This document shows, piece by piece, positions 14,863-22,936 of a DNA stretch of 37,119 bases; positions within the stretch are counted from its first letter, which is position 1, and the number at the start of each line of letters is the position of its first letter. Under the pieces are notes generated by a model. It had not been told where the DNA came from. It saw only the letters and a program-made list of their open reading frames with translations, and ran no database searches. Made by a program: the position numbers and the translations under genes. This DNA is from Alphaproteobacteria bacterium (GTDB taxonomy: Bacteria; Pseudomonadota; Alphaproteobacteria; CAAHEQ01; UBA3637). The stretch spans positions 1 through 37,119 of the forward strand of contig CAAHEQ010000099.1 of the NCBI GenBank assembly GCA_900772625.1. The letters are read 5' to 3'.

Positions 14863-16281
14863 TTAAACCAAAGCGATATGCAAAACGTTTGTATTGCCCT
14901 TTTCAGCAATTGGCATACCAGCCGTGATAATCAATGCATCGCCTTTGTGAGCCAAGCCTTTTTCGGCTGCCGTTTGGCGCGCCACAGGAATGACTTGATT
15001 GAGCTCGGATAGCAACTCTGTTTTCACGGAATACACGCCCCACGCAAGGGTCAGCTTACGCATCACCTCGTCCGAGCAGGTCAGGTTCAAAGTCGGAATC
15101 GTGGTTCTTTGACGAGCAACACGTAAAGCTGTTGCGCCAGACAGCGAATAAGTCACAACACACGCCGCATTTTCCAAAACTTTGGCCATAGTCGGTACAG
15201 CCGATGTAATTGCTGAAGCGACTAAATGGTCGGCGGGCAGCGAAATGACGTCCATAGACTTTTTATAAAAAGCATCTTCTTCTGTGTGCAAAATGACTTT
15301 GCGCATCATCGATACCGCCATAACGGGGTACTCCCCAACCGCTGTTTCGCCCGAAAGCATCACGCAATCAACACCGTCATAAACGGCCGTAGCAACATCG
15401 GAAACTTCCGCTCTTGTTGGAGTTGGATTATGAATCATACTTTCCAACATTTGGGTTGCGATGATAACGGGTTTACCTTTAGCACGGCATTTTTGCACAA
15501 TGCTTTTTTGAAGCGATGGCAAATCTTCAATTGGGCATTCAACGCCCAAATCACCACGCGCCACCATAATCGCGTCCGACAAATCAATGATTTCATCAAT
15601 ATTTTGAAGTGCTGCAGGCTTTTCAACTTTGGTAATAATTGCGGCTCTGTCTTTGATGATTTTGCGCGCGTGTTTTAAGTCTTCTGGACGCTGTACGAAC
15701 GACAGAGCGATCCAGTCTGCGCCCAGCTCAAGCGCCGTATCCAAATCAACCAAATCCTTTTTTGTCAGTGCTGAGATAGGCAGCGTCACATTCGGAACAT
15801 TAACGCCTTTGTGGTCAGACAAAACGCCGCCCGTAATCACGCGCGTGTTGGCAAAATCTTTGCCACAATCGAGAACTTCCAAGCGAATCAAGCCGTCATT
15901 TAAAAGCAGATGTGTTCCTTTTTCCAAAACGGCAAAAATCTCTTTGTGCGGCAACTCTACGCGCTTTTCATTGCCGAGCGTTTTATCCATATCAAGGCGG
16001 AAGTAATCGCCCGACTTGAGCACAATCGAGCCTTTTTTAAAGCGTCCTACGCGCAATTTAGGCCCTTGCATATCGCAAATAATGCCGATAGGCATTCCAA
16101 GGTGCTTTTCGGCCGCACGAATATATTGTACGTTTTGCGCATGGCCTTGCTTATCGCCGTGACTGAAGTTCAAACGAAAGAGGTTAGCGCCTGCATGTAC
16201 CAGCTCTTCAATGCGATGTGCTGAAGATGTCGCAGGCCCTAATGTCGCAATGATTTTGGTAAATGGTAATCTTTTTTTCAT
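14863..16281 (-). CDS. pyk: Pyruvate kinase
   Basis: Converts PEP and ADP to pyruvate and ATP in glycolysis. The 472-residue protein begins TKIIATLGPATSS and carries the substrate and metal motifs NLFRLNFSHGDKQGH, ITKVEKPAAL (catalytic Lys, metal Glu), DAIMVARGDLGVE, VIIATQMLESMI, PTRAEVSDVATAVYDG and VMLSGETAVGEYP. The usual allosteric C-terminal domain follows (about residues 345-470). The start at 16281 has a GAGGAAATA ribosome site. It is 12 bases after the aldose epimerase gene, which suggests a sugar-metabolism transcript. Read with ppdK, the cell has both the irreversible and the reversible PEP-pyruvate enzyme. Confidence 0.97.
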   Translation of the reverse strand: MKKRLPFTKIIATLGPATSSAHRIEELVHAGANLFRLNFSHGDKQGHAQNVQYIRAAEKHLGMPIGIICDMQGPKLRVGRFKKGSIVLKSGDYFRLDMDKTLGNEKRVELPHKEIFAVLEKGTHLLLNDGLIRLEVLDCGKDFANTRVITGGVLSDHKGVNVPNVTLPISALTKKDLVDLDTALELGADWIALSFVQRPEDLKHARKIIKDRAAIITKVEKPAALQNIDEIIDLSDAIMVARGDLGVECPIEDLPSLQKSIVQKCRAKGKPVIIATQMLESMIHNPTPTRAEVSDVATAVYDGVDCVMLSGETAVGEYPVMAVSMMRKVILHTEEDAFYKKSMDVISLPADHLVASAITSAVPTMAKVLENAACVVTYSLSGATALRVARQRTTIPTLNLTCSDEVMRKLTLAWGVYSVKTELLSELNQVIPVARQTAAEKGLAHKGDALIITAGMPIAEKGNTNVLHIALV

Positions 16282-16293
16282 TATTTCCTCGTC

Positions 16294-17196
16294 TTATATC
16301 CCGCTGACTGTTAACGTCATTTGTCCTGTAATCGTTTCGGCGCCCCCAATACTTTGAATGCCCGTTCCGACAACACCGCGCGAGGCAAGGTTAAACGCAT
16401 TGCACGCCATTGATGTTGGCTCAAGGCAGAAAAAGTTTTTTCTGTAAGGAGCATATAGGACAAGATGCGAGAAATGTTCATCTGTCTTAATGTCTAGCTG
16501 CATACCAAACTTTGGCCATTTGACCATCGCATTGCCGTCAAAGCCACCAAAGCATGTGTCAAAGACAGAAGCGGAAAGTTCTCGAGGTTGTACAAACGAC
16601 CACTCTTGTGGTGTATGATAAGGCTTATCAATCGGATCATTTTCGTGATACCAAACATTTTTGGAATTAAATCTTAATGTGACATTTGGCGTGCGGTTGA
16701 AATATGGGTGAATCCCAAAGCCACACGGCATCGGCATAATGCCATTGTTTTTAATCGACAGTTCAATATCCAGCGACTTATCTTTTAAAGTATAAACCAC
16801 ACAAGCATCATACGAAAATGGAAAGCCTTTGTCTTTTTCTTTGCTGTGTGACATGGCAAGCTTTACCGAAGTAGCCGATTTTTCTAGCACCTTCCACGCT
16901 GTGCGCCAGCCGTCACCATGAATCGGTTCAGCAAACATTGGGTGATTCGCGGGCACCGAGCGTTTGATTCCCCAATAGGTAAACTCACCGTCCTTGATTC
17001 GATGCGTATAAGGCAACATCAAAAACATTGCCATCCCGAGCGGGTCTCGTTTTGCCACTGCCGTAGCGGAGGCCGAACGCATCACGTCAAAGAGCTTTTC
17101 GCCCTTTGTGCGAAAGTACGTCAGCGCAGCCCCACATTCGGGCAAAACGCCTATTTCGATAAAATCATTAGCCAAGTGAATCACACTGTCAGACAT
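16294..17196 (-). CDS. Aldose 1-epimerase (galactose mutarotase-like) family protein
   Basis: A 300-residue single-domain beta-sandwich protein of the galactose mutarotase superfamily. Visible family positions: PYTHRIKDGEF near residue 62 (the usual N-R-x-xx-G-x-F region), the HGDGW block, GFGIHPYFN (catalytic His) and FFCLEPTSM (catalytic Glu). It probably equilibrates alpha and beta anomers of a sugar or sugar phosphate; the exact sugar is not readable. It is three bases downstream of the PAS-GGDEF gene and 12 upstream of pyk. Start ATG 17196 gives a natural N-terminus. Confidence 0.85.
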   Translation of the reverse strand: MSDSVIHLANDFIEIGVLPECGAALTYFRTKGEKLFDVMRSASATAVAKRDPLGMAMFLMLPYTHRIKDGEFTYWGIKRSVPANHPMFAEPIHGDGWRTAWKVLEKSATSVKLAMSHSKEKDKGFPFSYDACVVYTLKDKSLDIELSIKNNGIMPMPCGFGIHPYFNRTPNVTLRFNSKNVWYHENDPIDKPYHTPQEWSFVQPRELSASVFDTCFGGFDGNAMVKWPKFGMQLDIKTDEHFSHLVLYAPYRKNFFCLEPTSMACNAFNLASRGVVGTGIQSIGGAETITGQMTLTVSGI

Positions 17197-17199
17197 TTT

Positions 17200-18252
17200 T
17201 TATTCCTTTGTTTTTTTGTGCTGAGAATGAGCCTTTAAATCTTGATTGGCACGCACTAACATTGCGTCAATCGAATCTTTATCGTCTTGTTTTGCAGCCA
17301 CACCAAACGCCGTTGTAATAAACGCATTGCCTATTTCTGTTTTCAAGTTTTGCTCTTGAATCTTAAGACGTAAACGCTCGATTAAGAACGGCACGTTTTC
17401 AAACGGTGTTTCGGGCAACAAAATCGCAAACTCGACATCGCCGATTCGCCCTAAGTAGTCTGAATCACGAATAGACTCTTTACAAATTTTAACCGTCTTT
17501 TGCAAAGCTTCATCGCCAAAGCTGTAGCCGAACTCTTGACCTAAAACGCGGAAGTGATCCAACTTTAAGATCAACAACGACAATGTGCGGTTATAGCGAA
17601 TAGCACGTTTTAATTCTTTTTCACCGTACTCCAAGAAAGCCGAGCGGTTCAACACCCCCGTCAGCGGATCAATCGATGTTAAGTATTTAAGCTTTTCTTC
17701 CAATTGCTTGCGGCGCGTAATGTCAAAGCCGACCGAGCGAATTTCAACGGGTTTGTTATCTTCATCATAAACTACGCGATTCGTCCACGAAACCCAAACA
17801 ATTGTGCCGTCTTTTTTCATATTCTTTGTTTCAACATCGACATAAAGTTGCGGGTTGATTAAAATGCGCTCGATCAAAGTAGGCTGAGAGCTGAGGCGCT
17901 TTTTGGGTTGAGGCGCAATCGTGCCCAACACAAGATGGCCAACCATTTCGTCTTTTGTATAGCCGAAAAACTCCATTGCATAATCGTTGACATACGTAAT
18001 GACGCCCTTTTGGTCAAAAGCCACAATAATACTTTTGGCTGTTTCATCCGAAAAGTCATCGCACAAATCATTTTTTTGTTTTTTCAGCTCTTCTAACTCC
18101 TTGCTTTGCTTTGCAAACGATTCGCTTGCGCTTTGCAAGTTTTTGCAGATTCGGTTGTGACGCAACCGCAAACCGACATAAAGGAAAATAAACAAACATG
18201 CAACAGTCGCGCAAACTGTTGCAAAAACCCAAACTTCAGTACAAGTTTCCAT
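17200..18252 (-). CDS. Membrane PAS-GGDEF protein with degenerate GGDEF loop
   Basis: A 350-residue protein: one membrane segment at about 7-29, a short coiled coil (40-65), a PAS domain (about 72-182, with VITYVNDYAMEFFGYTKDEMVG and a PAC-type end at VGFDITRRKQLEE), then a GGDEF domain from LTSIDPLTGVLNR (191-203). The active-site loop that should read GGDEF is G271-D-V-E-F275, losing the second Gly and the metal-binding Asp, and the following FGH-type His is Tyr (FGYSFGD). Diguanylate cyclase activity is therefore doubtful; it may bind a ligand or partner as a degenerate receptor. It is first in a run with the aldose epimerase and pyk, and diverges from the suf operon. Confidence 0.85.
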   Translation of the reverse strand: METCTEVWVFATVCATVACLFIFLYVGLRLRHNRICKNLQSASESFAKQSKELEELKKQKNDLCDDFSDETAKSIIVAFDQKGVITYVNDYAMEFFGYTKDEMVGHLVLGTIAPQPKKRLSSQPTLIERILINPQLYVDVETKNMKKDGTIVWVSWTNRVVYDEDNKPVEIRSVGFDITRRKQLEEKLKYLTSIDPLTGVLNRSAFLEYGEKELKRAIRYNRTLSLLILKLDHFRVLGQEFGYSFGDEALQKTVKICKESIRDSDYLGRIGDVEFAILLPETPFENVPFLIERLRLKIQEQNLKTEIGNAFITTAFGVAAKQDDKDSIDAMLVRANQDLKAHSQHKKTKE

Positions 18253-18286
18253 TTTTTACCCCATTTTTATTTTTCTAATAGACCCT

Positions 18287-18315
18287 ATCTTAACGAATAA
18301 AAATAAATGACGCAA
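18287..18315 (-). promoter_or_regulatory. Promoter of the PAS-GGDEF gene
   Basis: Minus strand: -35 TTGCGT (18315-18310), 17-base spacer, -10 TAAGAT (18292-18287), about 35 bases before ATG 18252. It is back-to-back with the suf control region. Confidence 0.45.
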
Positions 18316-18333
18316 CTAATTTTAATGAAAATA

Positions 18334-18377
18334 TTGACTTTTTTTTGTTTTTAGTGCAATTTATACTTAAATTATAA
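18334..18377 (+). promoter_or_regulatory. suf operon control region with inverted repeat
   Basis: A -35-like TTGACT at 18334-18339 lies ahead of an interrupted palindrome, TTATA-CTTAAAT-TATAA, at 18361-18377, just before the AAAGG ribosome site of sufB. No -10 has ideal spacing (TTATAC at 18361 is 21 bases away), so an activator or repressor such as IscR, Irr or Fur may be involved. No regulator gene is present in the window. Confidence 0.4.
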
Positions 18378-18387
18378 AGGATTTAAA

Positions 18388-19839
18388 ATGGTAAAACAGG
18401 AAACTTTAGCCTTCGTACAGTCTTTGGACGACAAATATAAGTATGGCTTTGAAACAGATATCGAATCGGAAACAGCACCCAAAGGCCTGAGCGAGGACAT
18501 TATACGTTTTATCAGTGCGAAAAAACAAGAGCCTCAATGGCTGATGGATTTTCGTTTGCAAGCGTTTCGTAAATGGCAACAAATGGACGAGCCACACTGG
18601 GCAAAGCTCCATTATGAGCCGATTGACTATCAAAATCTTTATTATTACGCTGCGCCGAAAAAAGCGGCAGATGCGCCAAAGGACTTAAGCGAGGTTGATC
18701 CAAAGATTTTGCAAACCTATGAAAAGCTGGGCATTCCGCTTAATGAACAAAAAGTTCTGGCTGGTGTTGTTGCTGTGGATGCGATTTTCGACAGCGTTTC
18801 GGTTGCAACAACCTATAAGGCAAAGCTGGCCGAAAAAGGCATTATTTTTTGTTCGATTTCTGAAGCGGTTAAAAATCACCCTCACCTTGTGCAAAAATAC
18901 TTGGGCTCTGTCGTGCCCGCGACCGATAACTTTTTTGCGGCGCTTAACAGCGCGGTCTTTTCGGACGGCTCGTTTGTGTATATTCCAAAAGGTGTTAAGT
19001 GCCCGATGGAATTGTCGAGCTATTTTCGCATTAACGCTAAAAATGCGGGACAGTTCGAGCGCACACTGATTATTTGTGACGAAGACGCTTACGTCAGTTA
19101 TTTGGAAGGTTGTACCGCGCCTCAACGCGATGAAAATCAACTCCACGCGGCGATTGTTGAAATTATCGTGCACGACAGAGGCGAAGTCAAATACTCGACT
19201 GTGCAAAACTGGTATCCTGGCGATAAAAACGGCAAAGGCGGTATTTATAACTTTGTGACTAAGCGCGGTTTGTGCCACAATAATGCTAAGCTTTCGTGGA
19301 CGCAGGTGGAGACAGGATCGGCCATTACATGGAAATATCCGTCTTGCATTTTAAAGGGCGACAATTCGGTGGGTGAGTTTTACTCGGTCGCGCTGACAAA
19401 CAATTACCAGCAAGCCGATACAGGCACAAAGATGATACACATCGGCAAAAATACACGTTCGACAATTATTTCAAAAGGCATTTCGGCTGGGCACTCTAAT
19501 CAAACTTATCGCGGGCTTGTGAAAATGGCGACTAAGGCGGACGGCGCAAGAAACTTTTCGAAATGTGACAGCTTGCTGATTGGTTCGACTTGCGGGGCGC
19601 ACACTGTGCCTGTGCAGCAAATAGCAAACCCACGCGCGGTGATCGAACACGAAGCCACAACCAGCAAAATCAGTGACGAGCAATTGTTTTATGCGATGCA
19701 GCGTGGATTGTCTGAAGAGCAAGCCGTTGCGCTGATTGTGAATGGTTTTTGTAAAGAAGTGATGCAACACTTGCCAATGGAGTTTGCAATTGAAGCAGGA
19801 CGCTTGATTGGGCTTTCGCTTGAGGGCTCGGTTGGATAG
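18388..19839 (+). CDS. sufB: Fe-S cluster assembly scaffold SufB
   Basis: Scaffold subunit of the SufBC2D complex on which Fe-S clusters are built with sulfur from SufS and electrons from FADH2. The 483-residue length is typical. Conserved blocks: PQWLMDFRLQAFRKW, FSDGSFVYIPKGVKCPMELSSYFRIN, YLEGCTAPQ, TVQNWYPG, KYPSCILKGDNSVGEFYSVALTNNYQQADTGTKMIHIG and, near the C-terminus, CDSLLIGSTCGAHTVP with the Cys equivalent to E. coli C405. It is the first gene of the operon, with sufC starting 18 bases after its stop. Start ATG 18388 follows AAAGGATTTAAA. Confidence 0.97.
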   Translation: MVKQETLAFVQSLDDKYKYGFETDIESETAPKGLSEDIIRFISAKKQEPQWLMDFRLQAFRKWQQMDEPHWAKLHYEPIDYQNLYYYAAPKKAADAPKDLSEVDPKILQTYEKLGIPLNEQKVLAGVVAVDAIFDSVSVATTYKAKLAEKGIIFCSISEAVKNHPHLVQKYLGSVVPATDNFFAALNSAVFSDGSFVYIPKGVKCPMELSSYFRINAKNAGQFERTLIICDEDAYVSYLEGCTAPQRDENQLHAAIVEIIVHDRGEVKYSTVQNWYPGDKNGKGGIYNFVTKRGLCHNNAKLSWTQVETGSAITWKYPSCILKGDNSVGEFYSVALTNNYQQADTGTKMIHIGKNTRSTIISKGISAGHSNQTYRGLVKMATKADGARNFSKCDSLLIGSTCGAHTVPVQQIANPRAVIEHEATTSKISDEQLFYAMQRGLSEEQAVALIVNGFCKEVMQHLPMEFAIEAGRLIGLSLEGSVG

Positions 19840-19857
19840 AAAATTAAAGGATTGAAA

Positions 19858-20601
19858 ATGGCATTATTACAAGTAAAAGATTTATATGCACGCACCAGCG
19901 ATAAGGAGATTTTAAAGGGTCTTTCGATGACGATTGAGTCTGGCAAAGTCTATGCAATTATGGGACCTAATGGCTCTGGCAAAAGCACATTGATGAACGT
20001 CATTGCAGGCAATCCTGTGTATGAAGTGACGGCAGGTAGCGCAGAATTAAAAGGCAAAGATTTGCTTCAAATGACACCCGATCAACGCGCAAATGAAGGC
20101 ATCTTTTTGGGCTTTCAATATCCTGTGGAAATTGCAGGCGTGTCTTATGGGCAATTCTTAAAGCAGGCTCTGGCCGCTAAAATGAAGTACCAAGGAAAGC
20201 CTGCGCTGGATCCTGTGGCGTACATCAAACGCTTGAAAGTCCGTGCAAAAGCGCTCGGCGTGTCAGATGAAATGCTCAAACGCCAAGTCAATGTGGGCTT
20301 TTCGGGCGGCGAAAAAAAACGTATGGAAATGTTGCAAATGGCGTTCCTTGAGCCCGAGCTTTGCATTTTAGATGAAATGGATTCAGGCCTTGACGTAGAC
20401 GCGCTCAAAACGGTTGCGGACGGCGTCAATTTAATGCGCGATAAAAATCGCTCATTTATGATCATTACGCACTATGAGCGTTTGCTGGACTTAATCGAAC
20501 CCGATGTGGTGTACGTTCTTGTTAATGGCAAGGTCGTGGAAATGGGCGATAAAAAGCTAGCGTTAAAGTTGGAAGAGCACGGTTATGCAGACTATAAATA
20601 A
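19858..20601 (+). CDS. sufC: Fe-S assembly ATPase SufC
   Basis: ABC-type ATPase that drives conformational change in the SufBC2D complex. ATG 19858 (247 residues) is preferred over the TTG two codons earlier because AAAGG lies seven bases upstream. Walker A is GPNGSGKST near residue 35, the Q-loop region is FLGFQYPVEIAG, the signature is FSGGEKKRMEMLQM and Walker B is CILDEMDSGLD, all typical for SufC. Length is normal. It overlaps sufD by 17 bases. Confidence 0.97.
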   Translation: MALLQVKDLYARTSDKEILKGLSMTIESGKVYAIMGPNGSGKSTLMNVIAGNPVYEVTAGSAELKGKDLLQMTPDQRANEGIFLGFQYPVEIAGVSYGQFLKQALAAKMKYQGKPALDPVAYIKRLKVRAKALGVSDEMLKRQVNVGFSGGEKKRMEMLQMAFLEPELCILDEMDSGLDVDALKTVADGVNLMRDKNRSFMIITHYERLLDLIEPDVVYVLVNGKVVEMGDKKLALKLEEHGYADYK

Positions 20602-21202
20602 ACTCATCAATGCGGGCGAAAAAAAATCCGAAGTCTTCTGCGATGTTGCGGGCATACTGGAAATCGCAGTGTATCAAGATGCGACCTATAGTGCGACTTT
20701 CTTGCAAACAGGTCAGGATTTGAATATCAAAGTTTCGCTTTTGGGCGAAAATGCCAGAGCCGATATTCGTGTGATTTATTTGTCCTCGACCGATCACAAC
20801 AACCGCATTCGATGCGAAATGCGCCACCTGACGCCTAAAACTTTTTCCACGCAAACGATAAAAGGTGTGGCTTCTGGTTATGGCTCGGCGGATTTTTATG
20901 GCGTGGTTCGTATTCCATTTGATAGCCAGAAATGCGAAGGTTCACAATCGCACAAAGGCTTGCTTTTGTCGGACAATGCCAGCATTGCCTGCACGCCTGA
21001 GTTAGAGATTTACGCAGATGACGTGAAGTGTAATCATGGCTCGACAGTTGGCAATTTGGACAAAGCGCAACTATTTTATTTACAGAGCCGTGGTATCTGC
21101 CGCAAACAAGCTGAGCATATGTTAATCAAAGCCTTCCTGTGCGCGGATTTGCCCAGTGGTTTAGAAAACAAAATTGATGAATGGTTGATGAAAAATGAAT
21201 AA
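20585..21202 (+). CDS. sufD: Short SufD, Fe-S cluster assembly protein
   Basis: SufD partners SufB and SufC in the scaffold complex. This copy has 205 residues against about 420-450 in most bacteria: it begins directly in the beta-helix core and lacks the N-terminal half. The functional motif VKCNHGSTVG is intact, with C149 and H151 corresponding to the Cys/His pair needed in E. coli SufD. The C-terminal helix block (AQLFYLQSRGICRKQAEHMLIKAF) is also present. The start is fixed by tight packing: ATG 20585 lies inside the end of sufC, so no room for a longer N-terminus exists without overlapping sufC further. Its stop overlaps the sufS start by 8 bases. It looks functional but minimised. Confidence 0.88.
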   Translation: MQTINKLINAGEKKSEVFCDVAGILEIAVYQDATYSATFLQTGQDLNIKVSLLGENARADIRVIYLSSTDHNNRIRCEMRHLTPKTFSTQTIKGVASGYGSADFYGVVRIPFDSQKCEGSQSHKGLLLSDNASIACTPELEIYADDVKCNHGSTVGNLDKAQLFYLQSRGICRKQAEHMLIKAFLCADLPSGLENKIDEWLMKNE

Positions 21203-22394
21203 GCAAGATTTTCCTGTTTTTAAAACATACCCTGATTTGGTTTATTTGGATAGCGGTGCATCGGCGCAAAAACCGCAAATCGTGCTGGAAACGATGATGG
21301 AGTTTGCGCAAAAGAAATATGCAAACGTGCATCGCGGTTCTTATTATTTATCCGAAATGGCAACAATGGCGTACGAAAAAGCGCGCCGCACGGTGGCCGA
21401 GTTTTTGGGTGCACGCTATGAGGACATTATTTTTGTACGCGGTGCAACAGAGGCGATCAACCTTGTGGCCCAAACGTATGGCCACACTTTAAAGGCTGGC
21501 GATGAAGTTTTAATCTCGGAGGCTGAGCACCATTCCAATATCGTGCCATGGCAACTGCTTGCTGCCGAGCGCGACATAAATTTAAAATATGTCAATGTTC
21601 TGCCGTCTGGCGAGCTGAACTTAAACGATTTTGAAAACAAGCTGACGGATAAAACAAAGTTGGTTGCAATTACTCAAATGTCAAATGTGCTGGGGCTTTT
21701 AAACCCGATTGACGAGATTGTTAAAAAAGCCCACAAAGCGGGAGCTAAAGTGTTGATAGACGGCTGTCAAGCCATTGTCCACACGCCAATTGATTTGCGC
21801 AAATCAGATATAGATTTTTATGCTTTTTCAGGGCACAAGCTTTACGGCCCGACAGGAATAGGCGTGCTGTATGGCAAATCAGAAATTATGAATACGCTGC
21901 CTCCTTGGCAAGGCGGTGGTGATATGATTAAGCAAGTCAAGTTGACAGGCTCGACTTTTGCTGATACCCCTGCTCGTTTCGAAGCTGGTACGCCCGCAAT
22001 TATTGAATCGGTTGGCTTGATGAGCGCGCTCAACTATGTCAAAAGCATTGGCTATGACAAGATGATTGACAACGAAAATCAAGTGATGCACTTGCTCAAA
22101 GAAGCGCTCAATTCGATGAAGCGCGTGCAAGTGCTGGGGGACTTAGCCCCAAAAAAAAGCTTGGTTTGCTTTAATTTAAAGGGCATTCATCCGCAAGATG
22201 TCGCGATGGTCTTGTCCGAACAAAATGTTGCCGTGCGGGTGGGACACCATTGTGCGCAACCGATAACAGAAAAATATGGCGTGACGGCGTCCATTCGTGT
22301 ATCGCTGGGTCTGTATAATGACGGCGATGATATTTCAAAGTTCTTAAATGCCCTGAAGAAAGCCGAAAAGATTTTAGGAAGTGTACGTAAATGA
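21195..22394 (+). CDS. sufS: Cysteine desulfurase SufS
   Basis: PLP enzyme that removes sulfur from L-cysteine as an enzyme persulfide for Fe-S assembly. The 399 residues include the PLP region EAEHHSNIVPWQ (about 109-120), Schiff-base lysine K215 in SGHKLYGPTG and catalytic C353 in RVGHHCAQP, as in class II (SufS/CsdA) desulfurases. Class II enzymes normally need SufE or SufU as sulfur acceptor; neither is encoded in this window. It overlaps sufD by 8 bases and the next gene by 4, so all five genes are probably co-translated. Confidence 0.96.
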   Translation: MNKQDFPVFKTYPDLVYLDSGASAQKPQIVLETMMEFAQKKYANVHRGSYYLSEMATMAYEKARRTVAEFLGARYEDIIFVRGATEAINLVAQTYGHTLKAGDEVLISEAEHHSNIVPWQLLAAERDINLKYVNVLPSGELNLNDFENKLTDKTKLVAITQMSNVLGLLNPIDEIVKKAHKAGAKVLIDGCQAIVHTPIDLRKSDIDFYAFSGHKLYGPTGIGVLYGKSEIMNTLPPWQGGGDMIKQVKLTGSTFADTPARFEAGTPAIIESVGLMSALNYVKSIGYDKMIDNENQVMHLLKEALNSMKRVQVLGDLAPKKSLVCFNLKGIHPQDVAMVLSEQNVAVRVGHHCAQPITEKYGVTASIRVSLGLYNDGDDISKFLNALKKAEKILGSVRK

Positions 22395-22882
22395 CCGATA
22401 CAACAAAGCAATCCTTAGAAAGTTTAAACACCTACGATAAGGCAGTATCCGGCGTGTTCCCAGAAGCCTCTGAAATGCCGAATGCCGCTTTGGATATAGC
22501 GCAAGAATCCCCCGCCGAATTTCATGCCAGGTTGGGTGAACCGTTGCCTGCAGGGTTGCCAATAGCGACCGAAAGTATGGTTATCGAGGCGCTCAAAACC
22601 GTCCAAGATCCCGAGCTTGCGTTGGATATATATTCGCTGGGACTGATCTACAAAATCGACATAGCGAAAAATGGCGATGTTGCGATCGAAATGACGCTGA
22701 CTTCCCCGATGTGCCCGATTGCGGGAGAAATGCCCGCGATGGTAGCGCAAGCGGTTGCACGGGTCGAAGGCGTTGGTGTGGTCGATGTGTCGCTTGTGTG
22801 GGATCCACCTTGGACGCTGGATATGTTAGACGATGATTTGAAAATCGCGCTGGGCATAGATATTCCTCTTTCAGATGAATAA
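22391..22882 (+). CDS. sufT: SufT / MIP18 (DUF59) Fe-S maturation protein
   Basis: A 163-residue protein. The N-terminal 60 residues are variable and low in order-promoting residues. The MIP18/DUF59 domain occupies about 62-150 with IEALKTVQDPELALDIYSLGLIY and LTSPMCPIAGEMP, followed by VWDPPWTLDMLDDDLKIALG. Members of this family assist Fe-S cluster delivery and are often last in suf operons. The ATG overlaps the sufS stop by four bases. The promoter of the following Fic gene starts three bases after its stop codon, with no terminator between. Confidence 0.9.
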   Translation: MTDTTKQSLESLNTYDKAVSGVFPEASEMPNAALDIAQESPAEFHARLGEPLPAGLPIATESMVIEALKTVQDPELALDIYSLGLIYKIDIAKNGDVAIEMTLTSPMCPIAGEMPAMVAQAVARVEGVGVVDVSLVWDPPWTLDMLDDDLKIALGIDIPLSDE

Positions 22883-22884
22883 AC

Positions 22885-22913
22885 TTGACAAAAAGTGTTA
22901 ATGGTGCTATATT
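22885..22913 (+). promoter_or_regulatory. Strong sigma-70 promoter of the Fic gene
   Basis: -35 TTGACA (22885-22890, consensus), 17-base spacer, -10 TATATT (22908-22913). It ends 23 bases before ATG 22937, giving a short leader that contains AAAGGATACAAG as ribosome site. This gives the Fic gene a transcription unit separate from suf. Confidence 0.75.
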
Positions 22914-22936
22914 AATCTTTTAAAAAAGGATACAAG

